A stretch of 5,592 nt of DNA from NCBI GenBank assembly GCA_027449005.1, contig DAIDML010000087.1, forward strand, positions 1-5,592, in the 5' to 3' direction. Shown piece by piece: positions 1 through 5,121 of the stretch (positions within the stretch are counted from its first letter, which is position 1; every line of letters starts with the position of its first letter). A model generated the notes under the pieces. It worked only from the letters and a program-made list of their open reading frames with translations. It was not told where the DNA came from and made no database searches. The position numbers were made by a program, and so were the translations under genes. The DNA comes from Erysipelotrichaceae bacterium. GTDB taxonomy: Bacteria; Bacillota_I; Bacilli_A; Erysipelotrichales; Erysipelotrichaceae.

Positions 1-285
1 CTGTTGTTTCGGGTATTTTATTGTGATCCTTATGCTTCCTTTCAAAAAGGTGGCTGTGAGAGAAACCATGAATTTGTTCGTTATGTCATTAAAAAAGGAG
101 ATAGCTTTGACTTCTTTCATCAAGATGAAATTGATCAACTATTCTCCCACATCAACTCTCTTAAGCGTAAAAGTTTAAATGGCAAGTCTCCTATTCAACG
201 ATTTGTCGAGTTATTTCACTTCGCACCAAGTGAATTCTTCAATATCTTTGAAATTCCTGCTTCTAAACTGAAGCTTAAGAAATAA
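1..285 (+). CDS. IS30-family transposase, C-terminal part
   Basis: This is the end of a DDE transposase that would cut and join the ends of an insertion sequence. Reading is open from the first base, so the start lies outside the window; 94 residues and a TAA stop are visible. The fragment begins FYCDPYASFQKGGCERNHEF, which matches the last catalytic block of IS30 transposases. In the family this block reads roughly CDPYSSWQKG..E.NH, and its Glu is the third acidic residue of the DDE triad (here codon 20, bases 58-60). The following KKGDSFDFFHQDEIDQLFSHINSLKRKSLNGKSP is the usual family tail. The C-terminus has about 25 further residues and ends in Lys-rich LKLKK. Because only the end is visible, I cannot tell whether the element is intact. 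The family assignment is strong. Confidence 0.9.
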   Translation: MLFRVFYCDPYASFQKGGCERNHEFVRYVIKKGDSFDFFHQDEIDQLFSHINSLKRKSLNGKSPIQRFVELFHFAPSEFFNIFEIPASKLKLKK

Positions 286-306
286 TTTTTAAACCATCAA
301 GGTTAC

Positions 307-333
307 TGTTTCAATTGCATTAACATTGAAACA
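307..333. repeat. 9-bp inverted repeat downstream of the transposase, possible IS right end
   Basis: TGTTTCAAT at 307-315 is the reverse complement of ATTGAAACA at 325-333, with a 9-base loop. It starts 22 bases after the transposase stop, the distance at which the terminal repeat of many IS30 elements begins. The left end is not in the window, so its role as a transposon terminus is inference. There is no T run, so it is unlikely to be a terminator. Confidence 0.35.
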
Positions 334-424
334 TTCATCATTCAATGTCCCTTTCATGTGTTTAAAAACTCTTTAAATGTATCCCTATTATACTCGAATG
401 TGATACTAACATTCAAATATAACT

Positions 425-453
425 AAAAAAACGGTCTTTTTTCACCGTTTTTC
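425..453. terminator. Bidirectional intrinsic terminator
   Basis: AAAAACGGT at 427-435 pairs perfectly with ACCGTTTTT at 444-452 across an 8-base loop. The + strand reads into five Ts, and the - strand reads into seven Ts, so it can stop transcription both ways. It could end the transposase transcript on the + strand and the lipoprotein operon on the - strand, although the latter ends about 220 bases away. Confidence 0.65.
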
Positions 454-671
454 TCAATTCTTATTATTTGTTAAGTTTTATTGCGCTTAACTAGAAAACT
501 GACCCATTTAATTTATACCTGTATCAATGTCGTAATCAAAAATTTAGATCTTCTTGTTTTACTATCATTATTTCGTAACTGCATTCATCTATTGGATGTT
601 CACAATTACGAGTCTTTCCTTGATTCTAAATCAAGATTCTGAGCTAAATACCAATTACGTTGGAAAGAATA

Positions 672-1130
672 CTACTTTGTACTATTCAATTGCACTGAGT
701 ATTGTGAATCCTTTGAAACGAAGATGATAAACCGATATTGATCTATGCTGACTATATAAGGTGTTGCACCATAGTAAATGATCTGTTCTCCTGGATTCTC
801 GACTTTTAAGGAATCTAATGATACTTGAGTATTATCATGTTTCAATACTAGTGACTTCAATTGGATACTTATTTCCTGGTTTTTAATGGGTCTTCTTGTG
901 AATGTGAATTCAATTTGATTAAATGTTTTGTGAGAGTTTTCAATATGGACTTGGACTACATCATTATGAGCATCTGAATCATTGATAGGAATAGACTCTG
1001 TGATGACAGAACTTATGTAAGGCGATTGATAACCATCATCGACAATAGGGTTGTTTTGAGAACATGCAGTAACTCCCAAAAACACGATTGAAGCAACAAT
1101 AATTTTAATTATATAGAGAATTGTTTTCAT
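672..1130 (-). CDS. Predicted lipoprotein of unknown function (152 aa)
   Basis: This is a surface lipoprotein by its N-terminus: a positively charged start (MKTILYIIK), a hydrophobic stretch at about residues 10-20, and a lipobox VTAC with the lipid-accepting Cys at residue 23. The mature part of about 130 residues has no further membrane segment. It alternates polar and hydrophobic residues as in a beta-sandwich (for example VVQVHIENS, IEFTFTRRP, YRFIIFVSK). I do not recognise a family. It is the second gene of an operon: its ATG overlaps the TGA of the upstream secreted protein as ATGA. The bases before its ATG (GATTAGCTTATACCC) contain no Shine-Dalgarno match, so its translation probably depends on ribosomes finishing the upstream gene. 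The shared transcript and two export signals suggest the two proteins work together outside the membrane, but the function is unknown. Confidence 0.85.
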   Translation of the reverse strand: MKTILYIIKIIVASIVFLGVTACSQNNPIVDDGYQSPYISSVITESIPINDSDAHNDVVQVHIENSHKTFNQIEFTFTRRPIKNQEISIQLKSLVLKHDNTQVSLDSLKVENPGEQIIYYGATPYIVSIDQYRFIIFVSKDSQYSVQLNSTK

Positions 1131-1831
1131 GGGTATAAGCTAATCGTATATGAGTTTGATATATACTTCCTTATGTAAGATGATGTGGACGTACTTGATG
1201 TCACATTCCAACCAAAATAATCTAGAAATGAAAATGAATACCCAGACTCAATCGCATTCCCATATTGAATTGTAGCAACACCTGATGATTGCACTTGTAC
1301 TTTCGTTGTAGGAAAAATTCCTGTCGTTGAAATTGAAGACACTATAGGAGATTCAATTGTCCATTGTCCATTAGAAACGGCTCTTAACCCTCCATTTAAT
1401 ACTCTGTTAATTTGTCTGAAATTGTTCCAATGATATATTTCTAAATGAATAGTAGTTCTAAATATTGCAGTAGTATTGAATTTTCTAAGAACATAGTCTC
1501 TGTTAATTTCTTGTATATAGTATCCTGAACTCAGTGATATAGGTAAAACTAATGAATCAACACCATAGTTTAAGGTGTCGAATGATTTTGATAGAGTGTA
1601 ACGATCTATTGTTTCACTAGATTCATTACATTTAATCTCAAATCCCTTTTCTAAAGGCGTATCATATTCTACTAAATAAACTTCATGCTCTAAGTATTCT
1701 GTTTCAATGCTAAATCCATCAAAGTGCAAACTTAGTCTATGTACATCACTTTGTTGTGCATGAATCGCAGATAAATCTGTTAAGAGCCAGAAACAGAGCA
1801 ATAATGCTAAACTGCCTAATCGTTTTCTCAT
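1127..1831 (-). CDS. Secreted protein of unknown function (234 aa)
   Basis: The N-terminus is a Sec signal peptide: MRKR, a hydrophobic core at about residues 6-18 (LGSLALLLCFWLL), and a probable signal peptidase I site after IHA at residue 25. The Cys at residue 13 is inside the core and too early for a lipobox. The mature chain of about 209 residues has no membrane segment or wall-anchor motif. It is rich in Ser, Thr, Ile and Tyr in alternating patterns typical of beta structure, with a Ser/Thr-rich stretch (TSSTSTSSY) near the C-terminus. Only one Cys remains in the mature part. I do not recognise a family. The start is supported by GGAGG at 1836-1840, four bases before the ATG. It is the first gene of a pair with the lipoprotein and shares the ATGA junction with it. 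Confidence 0.85.
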   Translation of the reverse strand: MRKRLGSLALLLCFWLLTDLSAIHAQQSDVHRLSLHFDGFSIETEYLEHEVYLVEYDTPLEKGFEIKCNESSETIDRYTLSKSFDTLNYGVDSLVLPISLSSGYYIQEINRDYVLRKFNTTAIFRTTIHLEIYHWNNFRQINRVLNGGLRAVSNGQWTIESPIVSSISTTGIFPTTKVQVQSSGVATIQYGNAIESGYSFSFLDYFGWNVTSSTSTSSYIRKYISNSYTISLYP

Positions 1832-1835
1832 TTTC

Positions 1836-1840
1836 CCTCC
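1836..1840 (-). promoter_or_regulatory. Ribosome binding site of the secreted-protein gene
   Basis: On the - strand GGAGG sits within TGGAGGGAAA directly before the ATG. The match is strong but the spacing of four bases is short. It fixes the ATG at 1831 as the start. Confidence 0.7.
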
Positions 1841-1973
1841 ACCGCTATTTTGCGCTTGTGATTACTTATCATCTTAAACTTCCTTGATTTGACTTTATTT
1901 CAAGTCTTTTCATTAATGATATTGTTGATTCATTTGAGTTCTTCACTTAATTTCATTTATCCTCATCTAAGAG

Positions 1974-1994
1974 TCATCCCACATCAACCCCCCA
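1974..1994 (-). repeat. Imperfect 21-bp direct repeat, copy 1
   Basis: The + strand here begins TCATCCCACA and ends CCCCA. It matches the copy at 2296-2316 at 18 of 21 positions, in the same orientation, 322 bases away. It lies about 140 bases upstream of the secreted-protein gene and would be in its 5' leader if the candidate promoter at 2018-2045 is real. Confidence 0.5.
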
Positions 1995-2017
1995 CTCTCT
2001 TGAAATATACCATAACC

Positions 2018-2045
2018 ATTATAATATTAGTCATAATCTGTACAA
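2018..2045 (-). promoter_or_regulatory. Candidate promoter of the secreted-protein/lipoprotein operon
   Basis: Read on the - strand, TTGTAC (2045-2040) is followed after 16 bases by a perfect TATAAT (2023-2018). This would give a leader of about 180 bases before the secreted-protein ATG. The -35 element is weak and AT-rich DNA gives such matches by chance, so this is tentative. Confidence 0.3.
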
Positions 2046-2128
2046 GACGCAGATTTTTTGATTAAGTTGTAACTTTTTGCGTAATGATTAACATCAACTG
2101 GACGATGAAACGTAAAAGTCATTCTTTT

Positions 2129-2146
2129 TCGACATAAATCGACATA
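2129..2146. repeat. Phased direct repeat TCGACATA, two copies 10 bp apart
   Basis: TCGACATA occurs at 2129-2136 and again at 2139-2146. The 10-bp period puts both copies on one face of the DNA helix, as for a protein binding as a dimer. The first copy, extended by one base, reads TTCGACA, which matches the Spo0A box in reverse complement. The identity of any binding protein is unknown. Confidence 0.4.
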
Positions 2147-2295
2147 TTCAATCAAATATTCAGTTTAGTTGAGAACAGAATATAATAAATTAAAACTGAT
2201 TCCACAACGCTTGAAAACAATCTCTTTTATCCATAAGCATAATACTACTGAGCAATTGAGTGAAGCATATATCATTTCCTACTTCTCGTTTTTTC

Positions 2296-2316
2296 TCATC
2301 CCACAACACCTCCCCA
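2296..2316 (-). repeat. Imperfect 21-bp direct repeat, copy 2
   Basis: This is the second copy of the repeat at 1974-1994, with three substitutions (T/A, A/C, C/T). It lies in the same orientation, between the terminator at 2385-2413 and the rest of the intergenic region. Confidence 0.5.
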
Positions 2317-2341
2317 TACGTCAACTCTATCATTAACCCCC

Positions 2342-2375
2342 AGTTGCATCTAGCAACTATCAGTTGCGTTTCGCA
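2342..2375. repeat. Cluster of mutually exclusive hairpins
   Basis: AGTTGC (2342-2347) pairs with GCAACT (2353-2358) over 5 bases, and the same GCAACT can instead pair with AGTTGC (2362-2367) over 3 bases. Just after, TGCG (2365-2368) pairs with CGCA (2372-2375). The first two hairpins compete for one arm. CAGTTGC recurs with a 20-base period (2341 and 2361). The role is unknown. Confidence 0.5.
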
Positions 2376-2384
2376 CTTAGCAAG

Positions 2385-2413
2385 AAAAATGACTTCAGTT
2401 TATTTCTGAAGTC
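2385..2413 (-). terminator. Intrinsic terminator downstream of the deacetylase gene
   Basis: GACTTCAG (2391-2398) and CTGAAGTC (2406-2413) form a perfect 8-bp stem with a 7-base loop. On the - strand the stem is followed by ATTTTTCTT, a usable T tract, and it lies about 150 bases past the deacetylase stop. On the + strand the tail GATCTTTTGCTTTT is weaker, so the structure may act both ways. Confidence 0.65.
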
Positions 2414-2559
2414 GATCTTTTGCTTTTGATAAGATTAGACTTAAAATCTGTGATTAGTCTTGTCGCTTTACAAACATAATTTCATCTGTGGATGTTACTT
2501 AAATCTAACTGATGTATTGGCTTATCATAAATGTTCACTTGAAATTTTCATCATATAGA

Positions 2560-3822
2560 TCACTCAAACGCTGGTCTTCGATGATCATACACTTTATCCA
2601 CATCAAAGAAATGCTGGGTAATGTACTCTTTATCTTTATTCATAACAAATCCATCTAGATTAATCCTTGGCATCAACACACTTTTCCCTATGATCTTAGG
2701 TTGTGAGCGACGGTCCACATTAAGATAGAATGTATACCCTTCATCAATGAAATACTGATAGAGTTCTCCTTTCAGTGTGATTCCAAATGGTGCTATAAAA
2801 ACATTGGACTCTCCAATCACAGGAATAATCCATTGATTAAACAATTGTGTATCCTCTTTAATGCCTTCAAGTGTTGAACTTTCACTAAAATACTTACCAT
2901 CCGCATGCGTATAACTATGATTGGCAAACTCCCATCCTGTTTCTTTTAGTCTTTGAACAATCACTTTGGCAGTGGCTACTTCTGATGTAATCTTAGGATC
3001 ATATCCCATGATTCCCCAACTTCCAGTAATCCCTAATAGACCTTTTGCACCTCGATAAGAAAACGCAGGATTCTCTTTGACAAAATCATCCACTATGGGA
3101 AAAACTTCTGCGGTTCTTGATTCAATTTCTAACCCTTCAAGATTTCGGATCATGGCACTGACTTCATTGTTTTGATTGATAAAGAGTCGAGAAGCAAAAC
3201 CTTCTTTCTTTCTGTTCTCAGGATATCCCACATTATCAATGGACATTAAAAGAGGCCGTTTCCCTTCTGGAAGATATAAGTCTCTCTGAGTCACATTCCC
3301 TAATGAATCCACATCATACAGATCACTGATTCGAACTAGGACATATCCACGTTCCATCAGTAGTGGTAACATGCGCTGAAATTCTAATGCGGTGGTCATC
3401 CAATAGTTATAGCCTTGAGGTTGAGAACTTTGCGGGCCAAAAGCCAATTCAGGATATACGATTAAACTATGAAAGAAGACATGTTCTATTCTGCCTGTAT
3501 AGGGTTTTAACTCCATCATCATAGCTTCAATCTTTTTGACCTCATCCTTTATTCTTTCATTGACGATCTCTGAATCACTTCTCAATACATCAATGGCTTC
3601 TTGATAATAATAGCCTTTTACCAATTGATTCGCTTTTTTCATGAGTTGACTTCGCTTGATCTCACGTGCTTTTTCTATTTCTTCTTGGTTATGGTTGTTA
3701 GTGTTCTTTTCAAGTTGTGACATGATCAAAACAAACCCACTTATTGATGTCATGATAAGAAGTAGTAATAAGATGATCATCCATGCGTTTCTACGCATTC
3801 GTTTCTTTGTTGTTCTTTTCAT
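2560..3822 (-). CDS. Membrane-anchored polysaccharide-deacetylase-like protein (420 aa)
   Basis: This belongs to the NodB-fold carbohydrate esterase 4 group, which removes acetyl groups from cell-wall or exopolysaccharide sugars using a metal held by one Asp and two His. A basic N-terminus (MKRTTKKRMRRN) precedes one membrane segment at about residues 13-34, so the catalytic part should lie outside the cell. Residues 40-106 form a charged helical stalk with a TPR-like stretch (ANQLVKGYYYQEAIDVL). VFFHSLIVYPELAF at about 115-128 and GYNYWMTT are hallmarks of a Bacillota subgroup. Motif 1 is SIDN at 194-197 where the family has a DD pair: the first Asp (196) is kept, the metal-ligand position is Asn197. 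Motif 2, HSYTH at 302-306, is intact. Motif 3 is APFG at 344-347 and lacks the classical Arg. MPRINLDG near 384-391 fits the C-terminal motif. The start has AGGA six bases upstream and follows an in-frame TAA by three bases. The substrate is unknown, and activity is uncertain given Asn197. Confidence 0.88.
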   Translation of the reverse strand: MKRTTKKRMRRNAWMIILLLLLIMTSISGFVLIMSQLEKNTNNHNQEEIEKAREIKRSQLMKKANQLVKGYYYQEAIDVLRSDSEIVNERIKDEVKKIEAMMMELKPYTGRIEHVFFHSLIVYPELAFGPQSSQPQGYNYWMTTALEFQRMLPLLMERGYVLVRISDLYDVDSLGNVTQRDLYLPEGKRPLLMSIDNVGYPENRKKEGFASRLFINQNNEVSAMIRNLEGLEIESRTAEVFPIVDDFVKENPAFSYRGAKGLLGITGSWGIMGYDPKITSEVATAKVIVQRLKETGWEFANHSYTHADGKYFSESSTLEGIKEDTQLFNQWIIPVIGESNVFIAPFGITLKGELYQYFIDEGYTFYLNVDRRSQPKIIGKSVLMPRINLDGFVMNKDKEYITQHFFDVDKVYDHRRPAFE

Positions 3823-3825
3823 AAG

Positions 3826-4001
3826 TTATCCTAAAATCATCATATTCCTTTTCATCATTTCAGGCAAGAGCTGATTCAATGCATCACCTATGGATAATTT
3901 TCCGTTACTGACTACTTTGAAGTGATCAACATGACAATGAGTTAATTGACTATGTTTATATGAGGCTTAGGACGGTAGGATTGAATGGATTGAATTGTCA
4001 T
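3826..4001 (-). pseudogene. Possible interrupted small gene directly upstream of the deacetylase
   Basis: Two - strand frames together look like one broken gene. The first (4001-3942) starts with ATG after AGAGG (4010-4006), reads MTIQSIQSYRPKPHINIVN and stops. A second frame, open from 3966 to TAA at 3828-3826, reads protein-like residues such as FKVVSNGKLSIGDALNQLL and ends RNMMILG. It has no obvious start of its own. It ends three bases before the deacetylase ATG, and its last codons contain that gene's ribosome binding site, as in a tightly packed operon. A single frame change around 3945-3960 would join the two into about 60 residues. I do not recognise the product. It may also be chance open sequence. 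Confidence 0.3.
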
Positions 4002-4008
4002 CAATCCT
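3977..4008. repeat. Tandem 9-bp repeat with inverted copy
   Basis: GGATTGAAT occurs twice head to tail at 3978-3995, and TCAATCC at 4001-4007 can pair with either copy: GGATTGA at 3987-3993 gives a 7-base loop, and AGGATTGA at 3977-3984 pairs with TCAATCCT over 16 bases. It lies within the start of the possible upstream small gene, where the tandem copies encode IQS-IQS on the - strand. Confidence 0.5.
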
Positions 4009-4061
4009 CTTTATTGATCACTCTAACATTGATTTGCTTGAAATCATGATGTCGCATTCTA

Positions 4062-4090
4062 TTCTTAAGACTACTTTACATAATTATAAT
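4062..4090 (+). promoter_or_regulatory. Candidate degV promoter
   Basis: A perfect TATAAT at 4085-4090 lies 17 bases after the weak -35 TTCTTA (4062-4067). Transcription would start near 4097, leaving a leader of about 54 bases. A second TATAAT at 4126-4131 is too near the ribosome binding site to be a sensible -10. Confidence 0.35.
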
Positions 4091-4137
4091 AATTAAAAGA
4101 CTTTATTATTGTTACCCTTTTCAATTATAATAAGCAT

Positions 4138-4143
4138 AAGGAG
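4138..4143 (+). promoter_or_regulatory. Ribosome binding site that fixes the degV start
   Basis: AAGGAG is seven bases before ATG at 4151. This favours that ATG over the in-frame TTG at 4109, which has no such site and would add 14 residues unlike DegV N-termini. Confidence 0.85.
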
Positions 4144-4150
4144 AATCCTT

Positions 4151-4966
4151 ATGAAAATAATCACTGATACAGGATCATTATTATCTCAAGAGAAAGCCAA
4201 CACATTGGATGTGGCTTTAATTCCACTACAAGTTGAAATCAAAGGAAAGAACTACCGTGACTATTTTGAAATCTCAACCACAGATTTCATTACAGCCATT
4301 GCGGATGGTATCCCTGTTTCTTCACAACCTGCCATAGGAGAAGTCATGGAAGCATTTGAGAAAGCCAAGGATGGTTTCTACATTGCGATGACTTCGGGTT
4401 TAAGTTCCACCTACAGTTCAGCAGCAGCACTGGTGCATGAGTTTCCTCAAATGACTATATTCAATTCTAAAACTTTAGCAGGAACTCAAGGATACCTGGT
4501 AGAGAAAGCCACTGAATTTGCACACTCATTGAACAAAGATGAGATGATTCAAAAACTCAATCATCATCTCAGTGAATGCAAATCATATTTAATTCCAGTG
4601 GATTTTGATTATCTTAAACGCAATGGACGACTCTCTGCAATGGCAGCACTCATGAGTGGTTTCCTCAAGATTAAACCCATTGTATTTCATAGTCCTGGAA
4701 TGGAAAAATTAGAAAAGTTTGGGGTTGGGCGTACTTGGTCACAAGCCATTGAGAGTATCATTAATGACATGAGAAAAAACAATGTCTCAAACAGACACAA
4801 AGTCTTTGTCTCTCATTCCAATAATGAAGATGTAGCTGATAAATTCATCGAAAAGCTTAAGAGTAGTTTTGAGCATCTTGATATTGTGAAGTTGTTGCTC
4901 TCCCCTGCCATGACCACTCAAGGTGGTCCAGGGTGTGTGGCTGTTCAGTATATTCTAAAAGACTAA
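4151..4966 (+). CDS. degV: DegV family fatty acid-binding protein (FakB-like, 271 aa)
   Basis: DegV/FakB proteins are soluble carriers that hold a fatty acid while the FakA kinase phosphorylates it, feeding exogenous fatty acids into phospholipid synthesis. The protein opens with KIITDTGS, the standard DegV N-terminus. SSQP at residues 57-60 and TSGLSSTYSSA at 81-91 correspond to the family's TSQP and SxLSGTYxSA motifs, which bind the acid head group. LKRNGRLS (about 155-162) followed by IKP (174-176) and GGPG (258-261) are the usual C-terminal domain motifs. The length matches the family, about 280. The ATG at 4151 is chosen because of the ribosome binding site. The gene is monocistronic, with its own terminator immediately after the stop. 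No fakA is visible in the window, and bacteria of this type often carry several DegV paralogues, so the ligand preference cannot be told. Confidence 0.93.
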   Translation: MKIITDTGSLLSQEKANTLDVALIPLQVEIKGKNYRDYFEISTTDFITAIADGIPVSSQPAIGEVMEAFEKAKDGFYIAMTSGLSSTYSSAAALVHEFPQMTIFNSKTLAGTQGYLVEKATEFAHSLNKDEMIQKLNHHLSECKSYLIPVDFDYLKRNGRLSAMAALMSGFLKIKPIVFHSPGMEKLEKFGVGRTWSQAIESIINDMRKNNVSNRHKVFVSHSNNEDVADKFIEKLKSSFEHLDIVKLLLSPAMTTQGGPGCVAVQYILKD

Positions 4967-4989
4967 AACTCGTACTAACGAGTTTTTTT
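4965..4989 (+). terminator. Intrinsic terminator of degV
   Basis: AAAACTCGT (4965-4973) pairs perfectly with ACGAGTTTT (4978-4986) around the loop ACTA, followed by a T run to 4989. It overlaps the degV stop codon, so degV ends its own transcript and rocD needs its own promoter. Confidence 0.85.
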
Positions 4990-5050
4990 CATATGTAATG
5001 TAAATGATGCACCGAGATTTTATGAACATCATGCATTCATTACTCAATCA

Positions 5051-5070
5051 AAAGATGATTCATCATCTTT
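5051..5070. promoter_or_regulatory. 20-bp palindrome upstream of rocD, candidate operator
   Basis: AAAGATGAT and ATCATCTTT flank a central TC, forming a nearly perfect 20-bp palindrome. It ends about 50 bases before the rocD ATG, just upstream of a TACAAT -10-like element at 5092-5097. There is no T tract, so an operator is more likely than a terminator. An arginine or ornithine-responsive regulator is a guess. Confidence 0.45.
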
Positions 5071-5091
5071 ATCGCTACCTCACTAATACGA

Positions 5092-5097
5092 TACAAT
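5092..5097 (+). promoter_or_regulatory. Candidate -10 element of rocD
   Basis: TACAAT is a good sigma-A -10. The matching -35 region (about 5069-5074, TTATCG) is weak and overlaps the end of the palindrome, which would suit regulation at that site. The mRNA would start near 5104, with GAGG at 5111-5114 as the ribosome binding site. Confidence 0.35.
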
Positions 5098-5121
5098 AGA
5101 AGAAGAATGTGAGGTTATCCA

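Larger units (their letters stand above)
286..671. other. Gene-poor region with hairpins between transposase and lipoprotein gene
   Basis: I see no convincing gene here; stops are frequent in all frames. It holds a 9-bp inverted repeat at 307-333 that may lie in the right end of the insertion sequence, a bidirectional terminator at 425-453, and a perfect 7-bp hairpin with a 3-base loop at 619-635 (CTTGATT/AATCAAG). The 619-635 hairpin has no T tract on either side, so it is not an obvious terminator. Confidence 0.6.
1832..2559. other. Long repeat-rich intergenic region
   Basis: This 728-base stretch has no gene I can support. It holds a candidate - strand promoter (2018-2045), an imperfect 21-bp direct repeat (1974-1994 and 2296-2316), a helically phased repeat TCGACATA (2129-2136 and 2139-2146), a cluster of alternative hairpins (2342-2375), a terminator (2385-2413), and GATTAGaCTT/GATTAGtCTT copies 19 bases apart (2433-2442, 2452-2461). 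A 47-codon frame at 2190-2333 on the - strand is open, but its start has no good ribosome binding site. The region could be regulatory DNA or the remains of lost genes. Confidence 0.6.
3823..4150. other. Divergent intergenic region between deacetylase and degV
   Basis: The left part holds the possible broken gene (3826-4001). Repeats are present: GGATTGAAT twice in tandem (3978-3986, 3987-3995), with the inverted copy TCAATCC at 4001-4007, and a 9-bp inverted pair AGTGATCAA (3921-3929) and TTGATCACT (4014-4022). The right part is very AT-rich and carries AATTATAATAA twice (4082-4092, 4123-4133), the first of which supplies the candidate degV promoter. The - strand also has a TATAAT (4088-4083), but I find no matching -35 for it. 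Confidence 0.55.

Noticed and set aside
619..635. 7-bp CTTGATT/AATCAAG hairpin downstream of the lipoprotein gene, as a terminator
   Set aside because: The stem is perfect but there is no T tract on either strand; the hairpin at 425-453 is a much better candidate.
2064..2075. AAGTT/AACTT inverted repeat followed by Ts, as a terminator
   Set aside because: The stem is only 4-5 AT-rich pairs with a very small loop, too weak to call.
2190..2333. 47-residue open frame on the - strand in the long intergenic region (frame continues open upstream to about 2402)
   Set aside because: It has several Cys and Trp residues, a poor ribosome binding site (GGGGG three bases before ATG), no recognisable family, and starts just beyond a terminator. 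An open stretch of this length is expected by chance over this window, so I did not call it a gene.
3656..3874. 72-residue + strand open frame
   Set aside because: It lies antisense over the start of the deacetylase gene, and its hydrophobic content is a shadow of the membrane segment coded on the other strand.
4109..4150. TTG start extending DegV by 14 residues
   Set aside because: The extension has no ribosome binding site and is unlike DegV N-termini, whereas ATG at 4151 has AAGGAG at ideal spacing and begins with the family's KIITDTGS.
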